Translations under genes and position numbers: made by a program | Part shown: one piece after another, positions 36,572-47,356 of the stretch | Numbering within the stretch: the first letter of the stretch is position 1 | Layout of the letters: each line of letters starts with the position of its first letter | DNA from: Pseudomonas citrullilanati | Lineage (GTDB): Bacteria > Pseudomonadota > Gammaproteobacteria > Pseudomonadales > Pseudomonadaceae | Assembly (NCBI RefSeq): GCF_030580855.1 | Contig: NZ_JAUQOP010000006.1 | Coordinates: 62,001 to 126,000 of the forward strand | DNA length: 64,000 nt | Reading direction: 5' to 3' | The notes under the pieces: generated by a model | What the model saw: the letters and a program-made list of their open reading frames with translations, nothing else | Databases searched by the model: none | Told to the model about the DNA's origin: nothing

Positions 36572-37549
36572 TTAGGGCAGAAGTATGGTCGACCCGGTCG
36601 TGCGTCGCGCCGACAGCTCGGCCTGGGCCTTGGCCGCTTCCGCCAGTGGGTAGCGCTGGTTAATGTCCACCGTGAGCTTGCCGCTGCTGATCATGCCGAA
36701 CAGCTCGTCGGCCATGCGTTGCAGGTTTTGTGCGTTGTTGGCGTAGGTCGCCAGGGTCGGGCGGGTGACATACAGCGAGCCCTTGGCCGAAAGGATCCCC
36801 AGGTTCACGCCGTCCACCGCGCCGGAAGCATTGCCGAAGCTCACCAGCAAGCCGCGAGGGGCCACGCAGTCCAGGGAGGTCAGCCAGGTGTCCTTGCCGA
36901 CGCCGTCGTACACCACGGGCACCTTCTTGCCGTCAGTCAATTCCAGCACGCGTTGTGCGACGTTTTCCTTGCTGTAGTCGATGGTTTCCCAAGCGCCGTG
37001 GGCTTTGGCGACGGCGGCTTTCTCGGCTGAACTGACAGTGCCGATCAGCTTAACGCCCAGGGCCTTGGCCCATTGGCAGGCCAGGGAACCCACGCCGCCG
37101 GCGGCCGCATGGAACAGGATGGTTTCGCCGCCCTTGAGTTCATAGGTCTGGCGCAGCAAGTACTGCACGGTCAGGCCCTTGAGCATCACCCCGGCCGCCT
37201 GTTCGAAGCTGATGGATTCCGGCAGGTGCACCAGGTTGGCCTCGGGCAATACATGCACATCGCTGTAGGCGCCCAGCGGACCGCTGCCGTACGCCACCCG
37301 GTCACCGACTTTGAACCGCGTGACGCCAGGCCCGATCGCCTCGACCACGCCCGCCCCTTCGGCGCCAAGGCCCGAAGGCAGCGCCGGTGGCGGATACAGG
37401 CCGCTGCGGTAGTAGGTGTCGATGAAATTCAAACCGATCGCCTTGTTGCTGACACGTACCTGCTGCGGGCCCGGCTCGGCGGGCTGGTAGTCCAGGTACT
37501 CGAGCACTTCGGGGCCGCCATGGGAACGGAACTGGATGCGTTTGGCCAT
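36572..37549 (-). CDS. qor: NADPH:quinone oxidoreductase, zinc-free MDR family
   Basis: The product is a 325-residue soluble oxidoreductase reducing quinones with NADPH. The N-terminal GroES-like fold contains NFIDTYYRSGLYPPPALPSG and LGAEGAGVVEAIG. The Rossmann part has GGVGSLACQWAKALG and GTVSSAEKAAVAKAHGA, and zinc ligands are absent. A GTG six bases upstream of the chosen ATG is possible, but AGGAG spacing favours 37549. It is divergent from hemF. Confidence 0.94.
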   Translation of the reverse strand: MAKRIQFRSHGGPEVLEYLDYQPAEPGPQQVRVSNKAIGLNFIDTYYRSGLYPPPALPSGLGAEGAGVVEAIGPGVTRFKVGDRVAYGSGPLGAYSDVHVLPEANLVHLPESISFEQAAGVMLKGLTVQYLLRQTYELKGGETILFHAAAGGVGSLACQWAKALGVKLIGTVSSAEKAAVAKAHGAWETIDYSKENVAQRVLELTDGKKVPVVYDGVGKDTWLTSLDCVAPRGLLVSFGNASGAVDGVNLGILSAKGSLYVTRPTLATYANNAQNLQRMADELFGMISSGKLTVDINQRYPLAEAAKAQAELSARRTTGSTILLP

Positions 37550-37688
37550 CTTCACTTTCTCCTTGTCGCGGGACTTTTTACCAAGCCTGCTATCGGACTC
37601 CTAAGCTTGACCTTCGTCAACTGTGGCGTGGGCAAGCGCGGTGGTATCCTGTGCGCCCTTTTTGCCGCCGGCACGTTACGCCGCGTAG

Positions 37689-38627
<939 letters not shown>

Positions 38628-38640
38628 ACGAGGAACGCTC

Positions 38641-39462
38641 ATGGACCGCTACGTTGTAATGGGTAACCCGATCGGCCACAGCAAGTCGCCGCTGATTCAC
38701 CGTTTGTTCGCCGAACAGACCGGCCAGGTATTGGACTACACCACGCTGCTGGCGCCCCTGGAGGATTTTTCCGCGTGCGCGCGGGCGTTTTTCCGCGAAG
38801 GCCGTGGGGCCAATGTCACCGTTCCGTTCAAGGAAGACGCCTTTCGCCTGGCCGACAGCCTCACCGAACGGGCGCAGCGCGCCGGGGCCGTCAACACGTT
38901 GAGCAAGCTGGCCGATGGCCGCTTGTTGGGGGACAACACCGACGGTGCCGGGCTGGTGCGGGACTTGACCGTCAACGCCGGGTTCAGCCTCAAGGGCAAG
39001 CGCATCCTGTTGCTGGGGGCCGGCGGCGCGGTGCGCGGTGCCCTGGAGCCGTTGCTGGCCGAAGCGCCGGCCTCGGTGATCATCGCCAATCGCACGGTAG
39101 AAAAGGCTGAGCGGCTGGCCGAGTCGTTCGCCGACCTGGGCCCGGTGTCCGCCAGTGGCTTCGACTGGCTGCGGGAACCGGTGGACCTGATCATCAACGC
39201 CACGTCGGCGAGCCTGTCAGGGGATGTACCGCCGATCGCCGGAAGCTTGATCGAACCAGGCAAGACGTTTTGCTACGACATGATGTACAGCAAGGCACCC
39301 ACCTCGTTCTGCCGGTGGGCCAGCGAACACGGCGCAGCGGTGGCGATGGATGGCTTGGGCATGCTGGCCGAACAGGCTGGTGAAGCTTTCTACCTGTGGC
39401 GTGGCGTGCGCCCCGACACCGCGCCCGTGCTGGCGGAGTTGCGCCGACAGTTGGCGTTGTAG
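38641..39462 (+). CDS. aroE: Shikimate dehydrogenase
   Basis: AroE reduces 3-dehydroshikimate with NADPH in aromatic amino acid synthesis. Conserved features are [12 protein letters not shown] (shikimate site), [11 protein letters not shown] with the catalytic Lys, [11 protein letters not shown] and the NADP loop [10 protein letters not shown] followed by IANRTVEKA. It has 273 residues. It is the last gene before the T6SS locus. Confidence 0.97.
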   Translation: MDRYVVMGNPIGHSKSPLIHRLFAEQTGQVLDYTTLLAPLEDFSACARAFFREGRGANVTVPFKEDAFRLADSLTERAQRAGAVNTLSKLADGRLLGDNTDGAGLVRDLTVNAGFSLKGKRILLLGAGGAVRGALEPLLAEAPASVIIANRTVEKAERLAESFADLGPVSASGFDWLREPVDLIINATSASLSGDVPPIAGSLIEPGKTFCYDMMYSKAPTSFCRWASEHGAAVAMDGLGMLAEQAGEAFYLWRGVRPDTAPVLAELRRQLAL

Positions 39463-39471
39463 GGCATTTGC

Positions 39472-39496
39472 AGCGAGCAGGCTCGCGATAGCGATC
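39472..39496. repeat. Partial REP element
   Basis: GCGAGCAGGCTCGCGATAGC is a REP half without the outer CTCCCAC arm. It lies between aroE and the end of the T6SS kinase gene. Confidence 0.5.
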
Positions 39497-39517
39497 ACAG
39501 AGCGCAGGTCGCCCCGC

Positions 39518-40447
39518 TCACCACCAGGACGCCCCCCTGCTGAACACGTCCCGCAATTGAGCCGCGCTGATACCCCGTCGCCCCGGATCGAATGCCAGGG
39601 CCAGACGCAATGCCGACCAACAGCGCCTGGGCAGGTTGCGCGGCGCCTTGAGCTGTCGTTCCAATCGCGCAGCGCGAGCCTGGGTCGAGGGCAAGCGGCG
39701 AAAGGGATGGGTGCCGCTGGCCAGTTCATACAACAGGCAAGCCGCGCCATAGATGTCGGCAGCCGCCGACAGGGCCGAGCCTTCCAGCAGTTCCGGCGCG
39801 GCATAGGCGGGTGTCCAGGCGTTGAGGCGTTTGCGATCGAGGTTGGCCAGGCGCTTCAGCGGGCCCTGTTCGGCCTGGCCCAAACCGAAATCGAACAGAC
39901 GCACCTGTTCTTCCCCGCGCATGACGTTGCTGGGCTTTACGTCACCGTGCAGCACGCCTCGACCGTGGGCATACGCCAAGGCATCGAGCAGGGGCACGGC
40001 GATCACTTGCAGCGCCTGCCAGGACATGCCTCGCGGGTGCTCGCAGAGCAGTTGGTCGAGGGTCTGGCCGCGCATCAGCTCCATGGTGATGAAGGCCTGC
40101 CGGTGGGTTGCATCCACTTCAAAACTGAACGGGCGCAGCACGTTCGGATGGTGCAAATGCCGGGTCAGGGCAAATTCGCTGTACAGCAGCGCGCTGGCGT
40201 CGGGCGATGTGCTGAAGGGCTCACTGAGCATCTTCAGTGCAATGTAGGGCTCGGGGTCACCGAATTGTTCGTGCAGCAGATCCCGGGCGCGATACACGAG
40301 TCCCATGCCGCCCGCTCCCAGCAGACGCTCCAGGCGAAAGCGCCCGGCAAGCACCTGCGGTGCTTCACGGGCCTTGCGTCCGGTGGATGCCACGAGCGGC
40401 GCATCGACAAAGGCGAAATAGGTGGGTTGGCGACCCTCGACACTCAC
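39518..40447 (-). CDS. stk1: T6SS-associated Ser/Thr protein kinase (Stk/PpkA-type)
   Basis: The 309-residue kinase is the counterpart of stk1 in P. aeruginosa HSI-II and probably phosphorylates the FHA protein to control assembly. The N lobe has LLGAGGMGLVYRARD and the lysine in YIALKM. The catalytic loop is HGDVKPSN, with Gly where Arg is usual (non-RD kinase). DFGLG and the APE motif (AAPELLEG) follow. There is no transmembrane segment. It overlaps the phosphatase gene as ATGA and is last in the minus-strand operon. Confidence 0.93.
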   Translation of the reverse strand: MSVEGRQPTYFAFVDAPLVASTGRKAREAPQVLAGRFRLERLLGAGGMGLVYRARDLLHEQFGDPEPYIALKMLSEPFSTSPDASALLYSEFALTRHLHHPNVLRPFSFEVDATHRQAFITMELMRGQTLDQLLCEHPRGMSWQALQVIAVPLLDALAYAHGRGVLHGDVKPSNVMRGEEQVRLFDFGLGQAEQGPLKRLANLDRKRLNAWTPAYAAPELLEGSALSAAADIYGAACLLYELASGTHPFRRLPSTQARAARLERQLKAPRNLPRRCWSALRLALAFDPGRRGISAAQLRDVFSRGASWW

Positions 40448-41169
40448 CGACGAACCACCACCGCCGTGAGGTTATCCCCCGCGGGGCCGCGCAATGCGCC
40501 GTCGAACAAGCGCTCCAGCGCCAGGCGCGGCGAAGCCAACCCCAACGCGCTGCCCATGGCCTCCCCGCCAAGGCCTTGGTACAGGCCGTCACTGCACAGC
40601 AAGAACGTATCGCCGGGATACACCGCCAATTCCAGCACCTCCAACTTCAGCTCCAGCTCGGCGCCGACCGCGCGGGTCAGTGCCTTGCCCGCAGGATGCG
40701 CACAGGCCTCGGCGCGGCTGATGCGGCGCGTGTCGATGAGGTGTTGTTGCAGGGAGTGGTCCTTGGACAATTGATACAACCGGCGACCGCGCCACAGGTA
40801 GCAGCGGCTGTCGCCGGCCCAGATGCAGATGCCCCGATTGCCTTCCAATAGCAGCACCACGACCGTGCTACCCGTAATACCCGGATGACCCTCGGTGACC
40901 GTCAGCTCCTGGCTCAACCGCCGATTGCTCCAGCGCAAGCACCGGCGCACCGCGCTTGCACGCTCGTAGAGGTCCTGGCGCATCGGTAACGCCGCCAGGT
41001 TGGCGACAATCAACTGACTGGCAATGTCTCCGCCCCGGTAGCCACCCATTCCATCGGCAACGGCCCATAACCCGTGTCGCGGACTTTCGAGAAAAGCATC
41101 CTCGTTACGCGCCCGGACCTTACCGATATCCGTGCGCGCGGCACTGCGCCAAGGGCCGTCGACCGGCAT
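40444..41169 (-). CDS. stp1: T6SS-associated PP2C-type phosphatase (Stp/PppA)
   Basis: This 241-residue phosphatase opposes the kinase. All PP2C metal-binding motifs are present: VRARNEDAF, VADGMGGYRGGDIAS, GDSRCYLW, LTRAVG, SDGLYQ and DNLTAVVV. Its ATG overlaps the tssM stop and its stop overlaps the kinase start, so the three are co-translated. Confidence 0.95.
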   Translation of the reverse strand: MPVDGPWRSAARTDIGKVRARNEDAFLESPRHGLWAVADGMGGYRGGDIASQLIVANLAALPMRQDLYERASAVRRCLRWSNRRLSQELTVTEGHPGITGSTVVVLLLEGNRGICIWAGDSRCYLWRGRRLYQLSKDHSLQQHLIDTRRISRAEACAHPAGKALTRAVGAELELKLEVLELAVYPGDTFLLCSDGLYQGLGGEAMGSALGLASPRLALERLFDGALRGPAGDNLTAVVVRR

Positions 41170-44100
41170 CAGAGTTGCACCGGCATTCGAAATGTCCGCA
41201 ACGCTTCCATATCGAATGGGTTCGGTGCGCGCTGGCTTGTCAGCAGGTAGTTGGCGCGCAACCCGCCCAGATCGGCCTTGAGCACAGTGACGGCGCGCCC
41301 GCTCAGGTACTCGCTCGGCATCAGGTCGAACAGGCGAAACAGAGACCAGGGGCCGGTATTTTTTTCGATTCCCACGCCGCGCCCGGTCATCTTCTCCAGC
41401 ACCAGGGCGGCTCGGCCGGCCTGTGCATCGCTTGGCCAGCTGAAGGCCATGGGCAGGATCGGTCCATGGCGGTATTCAAGCGTCTTGTCGCCAAAGCGGA
41501 ATTCAGAACGGCTCACCGTAGGGTCGAGGGTGTAGGGCTCAAGCGTGAACTGCACCTGCGGCGTGGCCGGGTCATGGGCAAAAAAACTTCGGCGAATGGT
41601 GTGCGCCGTCGTCATCTGGTCGAGGTAGGCCTCGGACATCGGCAAACTTTGCCCATCGACACTGCGCAGCTTGTAGTGCCCCGGCGTACCGCTGACGAAG
41701 GGCCGCAGGTAGCGCTCGAAGAATTGATCGACAAGGCCCTCATTCCTGAAAAACGCCCGGAAGTCCTCGAGCGCGACGTCACTGACGCTGTGGGCGCTGA
41801 AGGGGTAGCGTTTGTTGATCGCCTTGCCGTAAAAGCTGTACAGCTCGTTCTGGTAGCGTTGGTTCAGATAGCGGTACGAATCATTGAGCACCAAGCGCCA
41901 ACTGTCGTCGGCCAGCCCGCTGAACCACGCGCTGACCGGGCGCGGCAGCCGGCCTGACGCACTTCGCAGGTGGCTCAACGCATCGCGTTGACCGCCCATG
42001 CGGCCTCGGGCCAGCTCGAACGCGGCGTGCTCCGGGGCACCGGCCCGAGCCAGGCTCGCCAGTTGCAATTGCAGATCATCGAGGGCCCGCAAGGCCTGGT
42101 TCAGATCAGCTGTAGGACCGTTGTCCGCGTCCAGCAGCCGATGCAGCGGGTCGAAACGTCGTTGCAAGGCTCTTCGCGCGGTGTCCGGTGGATTTTCGGC
42201 CAGGGCATCAGCCCCTTTTCCAGCCATCACGACGAGTTTTCCAATGGAACCGCTTTTCCCGGATGTTGGCGCTGCGTCGTCGAGTCGCTCGGAAACGCTC
42301 TGGATCCGCGTGTGCTCGCGCACCTGAACCAGCAGTTGCAGGATGGGTGAATGCGCCGAAGCCAGCCCTGCAAGTTGCTCGGCCCCCTCCGCGATTCCGG
42401 TCACCGGTTGCAACATCACCCGACCAAGCGCTTCGCTCCAGTGGTTGGCGTAGTCGCGAAAGTACAGCTGTTCCAGCTCGGCCATCAGGCGACGCATGTC
42501 CATGTTGCTCAGGCCTTCGCCATCACCCAGCACCCAGTTGTCTCGCAACAGCTCGCTGACCAGGATCGTGCCTTGAACCGAAAAATACCGCTCGAAACCC
42601 TGGCGGGTGTAGAGGCCGGGAATCACATGATCGGTGCCGGTGAACGACGCCCCCTGGGCACCCAGATGATGGCTTAACCGGTAATGCGGCAGATGGCTGG
42701 CCCGTTCGTACAGCATCCTGTAAACGACGACAGCCATGGACTCGCTGCGCAGGGCCTCCCTGGCTTGCGCCACCAGCGTCTCGTCCAAGGGGAAGACGAA
42801 GGGCTGCTCCAATAGGCGCGCAAAATGGCTGTTCAGGCCCTCCTGAAGTGCGGTGTTGCCTGCATGGCGAAGGGACCCATCCTTGCCCAGCCGGTCCTTG
42901 AGCCATTCGGTATCGCGATGCTCGCGCCTGTTGAGCATCAGGTAGGCGCGCAGGCTGCTGAGCAATTGCTCACGGTCGTTCCAGTTGTCGCGGATGTGCT
43001 CTTCCAATCGCAGCGCAATCCTCGGCAACAGTTGCGTCTGCAAATCCCGCACATACGCGTCGGTCACGACGGCATGACTGGCCCTTCCCTGATACAAACC
43101 CACACGTTCATACCAGGGCACCGCCGTTAACGGTGGAAAAACCTGGGTGGCCTCGAAGCGGACATCGAGTGACTGCAGCATCGTGATCCAATCGTCGCCT
43201 TTGACAGGAGCCGATTGCTGCTGATTCCAGCGCTGCGCCAGTGTGCGCAAGTGTTCCAGGCGTTCATGATTGGTTGAGAAACCGTTCGCCCACAGCAGTC
43301 CGAACAGGCCAAGGATCGCCAATCCCGCAAGGTACACCGTGCGCTGCCCCCAATTGATGAGGCGACGCTCACGCTGGTCGAGGTCGGCCAGGTCAGCCTC
43401 CGGAAATATGACCCGGCTGACCAGGTGATGAATGAACCGAGGGGCCTCGCCAAAGGGACTGTTGGTATGAGCCCCGGCACTGCCTTGTCCGACGCTTGGC
43501 TTCATGGCCAGGCCTGGTTGCGGTGCGCAGGTTAAATAGAAGCCACGCAGGGTACGATCGCTCCCGGCGAATGCTTGCTCGACCAATAGGCACAGGTTGG
43601 CGCCGAGCTGTTCCAGCTGATGTGGGAAATCAAGAATGTGGCTACGGCGGCGGGTATCGCGCTCCTGGTGCATGCGCAGGATGACTTGGCTGTTGAGCCT
43701 CTGCAGCAGGGCTTCGAAGTGGGCGCGCCATTCACTCACAGCGCTGGCGCGCGGGTCTCGACTGAAACTGGCGCCAAGCACCTGGTCGCGTTCCTCGCGA
43801 GTCAACGAATCGAAAAACTCATTGAATCCAGGCACGCAGTCCGCTTTGCTCAACACCAGGTAAATCGGCACATCGATGTGCAGCCGTTGTTTCAATTCCT
43901 GCAGACGGCCCTGGGCCTGGCGAGCCAGAGCGGCTATTTCCCCCTCGCTGCCCAGCAGCAGGAGCTCGGTTGGAACAGTCAACAGTACACCGCTCAGTGG
44001 ACGACCACGGCGACGCTTTCTCAGTAATTCAAGGAGTACGCCCCATGCATGGCTGTCGATATCGCCGTCTCTCTGGGTCAGGAAGCGCCCGGCGGTGTCG

Positions 44101-44648
44101 ACCAACACCGCGTGTTCGGTGAAGTACCACTCGCAATACCGGGTGCCCGAGTGATCGTCGAGCGGCGTACGCTCGCACTTGTGCAGAAACTCCAGGCCCG
44201 AGCCTTCCAGGAGGTGGGTCTTGCCGCTGGCGGGTGGCCCTATCAACAAGTACCACGGCAGGTCGTTGCGCCGGCGTTTTCCTTGGCCAGGGCAAGAGCT
44301 TGCGGTCTTTAGCGTTCTCATTGCCGCCTTGAAGCGCGTACGGACTTCGCGTTGTTCTTGATCGAGCCGCGTCCGGTGCGGGCCACCGGGTTGATCGGTG
44401 TCGTTTTCCTGGACAGTCGCAGGCGAACCGGCACGCCCATTGGCGAACACCATGCCCAGGCCCCACCCCAGCAGGAGCGCGCTGACGCTCAGCAGCCTGG
44501 CGGTGGGACTTGCCCAGAACTTGTAGTCGTTGACGGCCAGCAAGGGCCCGACCCACCACACCAGCAGTGATGCACAGAGCACCAGCAGCAGCGACCAGGC
44601 CCAGCGCTGACGAACCCAGGCATCGACTTTTCGCAAAAGCAGTTTCAT
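41169..44648 (-). CDS. tssM: T6SS membrane complex protein TssM (IcmF)
   Basis: TssM spans the envelope and joins the TssJ lipoprotein to the TssL/baseplate side. With 1159 residues it is full length. Two N-terminal hydrophobic helices (about 17-38 and 48-65), a cytoplasmic domain with an intact Walker A (LIGPPASGKTHLLEG, near 137), a third helix (VYLAGLAILGLFGLLWANG, about 435-455) and a long periplasmic part follow the usual order. Confidence 0.97.
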   Translation of the reverse strand: MKLLLRKVDAWVRQRWAWSLLLVLCASLLVWWVGPLLAVNDYKFWASPTARLLSVSALLLGWGLGMVFANGRAGSPATVQENDTDQPGGPHRTRLDQEQREVRTRFKAAMRTLKTASSCPGQGKRRRNDLPWYLLIGPPASGKTHLLEGSGLEFLHKCERTPLDDHSGTRYCEWYFTEHAVLVDTAGRFLTQRDGDIDSHAWGVLLELLRKRRRGRPLSGVLLTVPTELLLLGSEGEIAALARQAQGRLQELKQRLHIDVPIYLVLSKADCVPGFNEFFDSLTREERDQVLGASFSRDPRASAVSEWRAHFEALLQRLNSQVILRMHQERDTRRRSHILDFPHQLEQLGANLCLLVEQAFAGSDRTLRGFYLTCAPQPGLAMKPSVGQGSAGAHTNSPFGEAPRFIHHLVSRVIFPEADLADLDQRERRLINWGQRTVYLAGLAILGLFGLLWANGFSTNHERLEHLRTLAQRWNQQQSAPVKGDDWITMLQSLDVRFEATQVFPPLTAVPWYERVGLYQGRASHAVVTDAYVRDLQTQLLPRIALRLEEHIRDNWNDREQLLSSLRAYLMLNRREHRDTEWLKDRLGKDGSLRHAGNTALQEGLNSHFARLLEQPFVFPLDETLVAQAREALRSESMAVVVYRMLYERASHLPHYRLSHHLGAQGASFTGTDHVIPGLYTRQGFERYFSVQGTILVSELLRDNWVLGDGEGLSNMDMRRLMAELEQLYFRDYANHWSEALGRVMLQPVTGIAEGAEQLAGLASAHSPILQLLVQVREHTRIQSVSERLDDAAPTSGKSGSIGKLVVMAGKGADALAENPPDTARRALQRRFDPLHRLLDADNGPTADLNQALRALDDLQLQLASLARAGAPEHAAFELARGRMGGQRDALSHLRSASGRLPRPVSAWFSGLADDSWRLVLNDSYRYLNQRYQNELYSFYGKAINKRYPFSAHSVSDVALEDFRAFFRNEGLVDQFFERYLRPFVSGTPGHYKLRSVDGQSLPMSEAYLDQMTTAHTIRRSFFAHDPATPQVQFTLEPYTLDPTVSRSEFRFGDKTLEYRHGPILPMAFSWPSDAQAGRAALVLEKMTGRGVGIEKNTGPWSLFRLFDLMPSEYLSGRAVTVLKADLGGLRANYLLTSQRAPNPFDMEALRTFRMPVQL

Positions 44649-44661
44649 GACACTTCCCTGT

Positions 44662-45525
44662 TCAAGGCAGTTGCTGGGCGATGACCTGCTCCAGCGGTTG
44701 GTAAGGTTGCAGTACGCTTCGGCGCTGCTCGTCCAGCACCCAGGCGAAGCTCGCGTACATCACGCCCAGGCAGAACACCGTAAAGCCCGCCACCGCCCAG
44801 GCCGGAACGATGCGCACTGGACGACGACGCGTGGCGCCTACGCCCTCCCAGTGAGGCGACAATTGCCGAGGGACGTCGCCGCGCACCTGGCGAATGAGCC
44901 GGTACAAGGCGTCGCGCAAGCCTTCCAACTCAAGCACTCCACGGGCTTGAACCCGATATTTGCCCTCAAAACCGAGGGACAGGCACAAGTACATCAGCTC
45001 GAGCATGGGCAGGTGCTTGACGGGGTTCTTCGACAAGCGATCGATCAATTGGAAGACTTTTTCACCTCCGAACGTTTCGTTATGAAAGGTGCTGAGCAGG
45101 CTCAGCTTTGACCAGTCGCTCCCCTGTCCCCACGGCGTGGTGACCACCGCCTCGTCAATCACCGTGCAAAGTACGTAGCGGGCGGCGATCAGCTGCGTGC
45201 TCTCGACGTTCGCCTGCAAGGCACGGGCCTCGAACCGCTCCAGCTCCAGGCACAGTTCCCGCTTGAGCGCCAACAAGTCCCCGCGCTCCTGGCCGTACTT
45301 GAGCCGCACCACTTGCGACAACAGCTCGCAAGCCGCTGCCACCAGCGGGTTGAGGCTTGCATTGAAGGCCTGGGACGGCGGCAGCTGCGCCGCATAGATC
45401 ATTCGCTCCTGCAATTGCTCCATGCGCGGCGGCGCGACAGCGTCGGTCAAGGGGCCCGCGGCAGGGCATTGGCCATGATGGTCGAGCAAGACTGTCGCTT
45501 CGTCTTGTGGAGGGTCCTTATCCAT
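44662..45525 (-). CDS. tssL: T6SS membrane complex protein TssL (DotU)
   Basis: TssL forms the inner-membrane platform with TssM and contacts the baseplate. Of 287 residues, the cytoplasmic helical domain (LCTVIDEAVVTTPWG, FQLIDRLSKNPVKHLPMLELMYLCLSLGFEGKY, shown here as separate DotU motifs) precedes one C-terminal helix (WAVAGFTVFCLGVMYASFAWVL). No OmpA/peptidoglycan domain is attached. Start 45525 has AGGAA upstream and lies 5 bases from the tssK stop. Confidence 0.95.
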   Translation of the reverse strand: MDKDPPQDEATVLLDHHGQCPAAGPLTDAVAPPRMEQLQERMIYAAQLPPSQAFNASLNPLVAAACELLSQVVRLKYGQERGDLLALKRELCLELERFEARALQANVESTQLIAARYVLCTVIDEAVVTTPWGQGSDWSKLSLLSTFHNETFGGEKVFQLIDRLSKNPVKHLPMLELMYLCLSLGFEGKYRVQARGVLELEGLRDALYRLIRQVRGDVPRQLSPHWEGVGATRRRPVRIVPAWAVAGFTVFCLGVMYASFAWVLDEQRRSVLQPYQPLEQVIAQQLP

Positions 45526-45530
45526 GTCGT

Positions 45531-46862
45531 TCAGTTCCTGATGGCCCAAAAATTCAGTTCAAGCTCGGAAAAATCACCGGAGACATGGAATGCAAAACCG
45601 GCAGAGCGTTTCAGTTGCGCCAGGTCTTCGGTGCTGGGTTCGAGGATGAAATAGGTTTTGTTGACGTGGAACGCAATCTGCCGTGGCGCTACAGGCAGGG
45701 GGCGGAGCTTGATGCCTGGCAGATGCAGGTTGACCAGCTGGCGGATGCGCTCCACCGAACCGACCTTGAGGTGCGAAGGCAATCGCTGACGCAACTCGTC
45801 GCTGTCGCAGTTGGCGCTTGCCGCCAGTACGAACGAGGCCGAGTCCAGCAGCGAAAGATCCTGCACCGGCGACACCGTGATTCCGTATTGACGCGCCTGC
45901 ATCTGCAATTCGATTGCATGCTGTTCGAGCACCATCGACAACGCCTGGCGGATCGCCTGCATCAGGCTTCGAAAGCACCCACCCTGGTTGCTGTGTTGAT
46001 AGCGGTTATTGAGCGCAGGGCGTTTGCTGTCGCTGGAAAATGTCGCCAGGTCGCCCAGCAGCGCCAGCAACGTCCGATACAGTGCTTCCGGGTGCACTTG
46101 CTCCAGATCCAGGTAATGGCGTAGCAACAGTTCGCTGCGGTTGATCAGTTGCAGCATCATGAAATCACCCACTTGGGCGCCGCCCGCTTTGCCATTGGCG
46201 CCTATTCGCTCGGCGAGGCTGTCGCCCCGATGGGCGAGCATGCCGAGGACCTCCTTCAGGCAAGACAGCAGGTAGGGGGATGAAGCGGCCTGGAGGAAGG
46301 TCGGCACGAAGCCCGGATCGAGCCTGATGACACCGTCGGCCGTGGTATCGAGTACCTCACACAGCTTGAGCTTCACGAACGCGTCATCACTCTGTTGGTC
46401 TCCCAACAACAAACGCAGGTCCGGACGGCCACAGCTGACTTGGCTCGTACCGACTTCTCCAGCATTGGAGTCGGCCACTTGTGCGTCGTAGAGGGTATAG
46501 CGCGCCAGCACGTCGTACTGCTCCGGGCGACGGGACTCGACGTGATTGCCCGTCACCAAGGGCAAGGCAAGGTAGATCGGCGTATTGCGCGTGTTGGAGG
46601 GTATTTCCAGGGCCAGTGGCTCGGCGTTACCGCCCAGTTCGAACAGGCTGCCATCGGGCAGGATCCCACTGGCGTGGCTGACCACCAATTGACCCATGTT
46701 AAGAAACTGCAGATCAATTTCCAGGCCCAGGAATCCCCACGCATAACGGCTCAACAGGCGGGTACGGACCTTCAACTGGTGATCGAAATAACGGTCGTTG
46801 TGTTGCAAGTGTTGCGGGCGCAGGAGCATACCTTCCTGCCAGATGACTTTATCGTGATTCAT
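45531..46862 (-). CDS. tssK: T6SS baseplate protein TssK
   Basis: TssK links the baseplate to the TssL/TssM membrane complex. The N terminus KVIWQEGMLLRPQHLQHNDR is the family hallmark. Its 443 residues end in a receptor-binding-like domain (FFILEPSTEDL-type strand near residue 410). Its start overlaps the tssJ stop by four bases. Confidence 0.96.
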   Translation of the reverse strand: MNHDKVIWQEGMLLRPQHLQHNDRYFDHQLKVRTRLLSRYAWGFLGLEIDLQFLNMGQLVVSHASGILPDGSLFELGGNAEPLALEIPSNTRNTPIYLALPLVTGNHVESRRPEQYDVLARYTLYDAQVADSNAGEVGTSQVSCGRPDLRLLLGDQQSDDAFVKLKLCEVLDTTADGVIRLDPGFVPTFLQAASSPYLLSCLKEVLGMLAHRGDSLAERIGANGKAGGAQVGDFMMLQLINRSELLLRHYLDLEQVHPEALYRTLLALLGDLATFSSDSKRPALNNRYQHSNQGGCFRSLMQAIRQALSMVLEQHAIELQMQARQYGITVSPVQDLSLLDSASFVLAASANCDSDELRQRLPSHLKVGSVERIRQLVNLHLPGIKLRPLPVAPRQIAFHVNKTYFILEPSTEDLAQLKRSAGFAFHVSGDFSELELNFWAIRN

Positions 46863-47356
46863 CGGTCATCCACCTTGCCCCTGGCAATCCCGTCCTGTGT
46901 GAGGGTCAGGCTCGCTTCGGTCAACTGCGCCGGAGCAACCGCCAAGGTGTAGCGCCATCGCGTGTGCGGCAGGTCCCGGTACGCCGCGAGCATGCCCAGG
47001 TAACGGCCATCGCCGGTAAGCCCCAGCCTGAGCTCGACGCTGTCACCCGGACGCAATTCCAATTCTTCACTGGCCACCAGATCCGTCGACAGGGTGTCCT
47101 TCGCGCGCTCATAGAGGCTGAAGAAGTCTGCGTTCTCGAATGCAACCGGGTGCCTGAGTTCAAACAGGCGCACCACCACAGGCGACGGCCGCCCATGGAG
47201 ATCGGGATTGAGCTGGTCACTCGCGGCCAGCGTGAGATGGAGTTTGGTCATCGTCGAGAATGGCGACCAGGCGGCGCAACCGCTCAACCCAAGCGTCATG
47301 AGGAAAGCTACAAGGGGCTTGAAAAAAAGCACTGTGAAACGAGGCATGGTCGTCAT
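46859..47356 (-). CDS. tssJ: T6SS outer-membrane lipoprotein TssJ
   Basis: TssJ anchors the TssM periplasmic domain to the outer membrane. The 165-residue protein has a lipobox LSGC (Cys about 27), then a transthyretin-like beta domain with LHLTLAASDQLNPDLHGRPS and VVVRLFELRHPVAFENADFF. The ATG at 47356 overlaps the fha stop, so the first Met is used. Confidence 0.95.
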   Translation of the reverse strand: MTTMPRFTVLFFKPLVAFLMTLGLSGCAAWSPFSTMTKLHLTLAASDQLNPDLHGRPSPVVVRLFELRHPVAFENADFFSLYERAKDTLSTDLVASEELELRPGDSVELRLGLTGDGRYLGMLAAYRDLPHTRWRYTLAVAPAQLTEASLTLTQDGIARGKVDDR

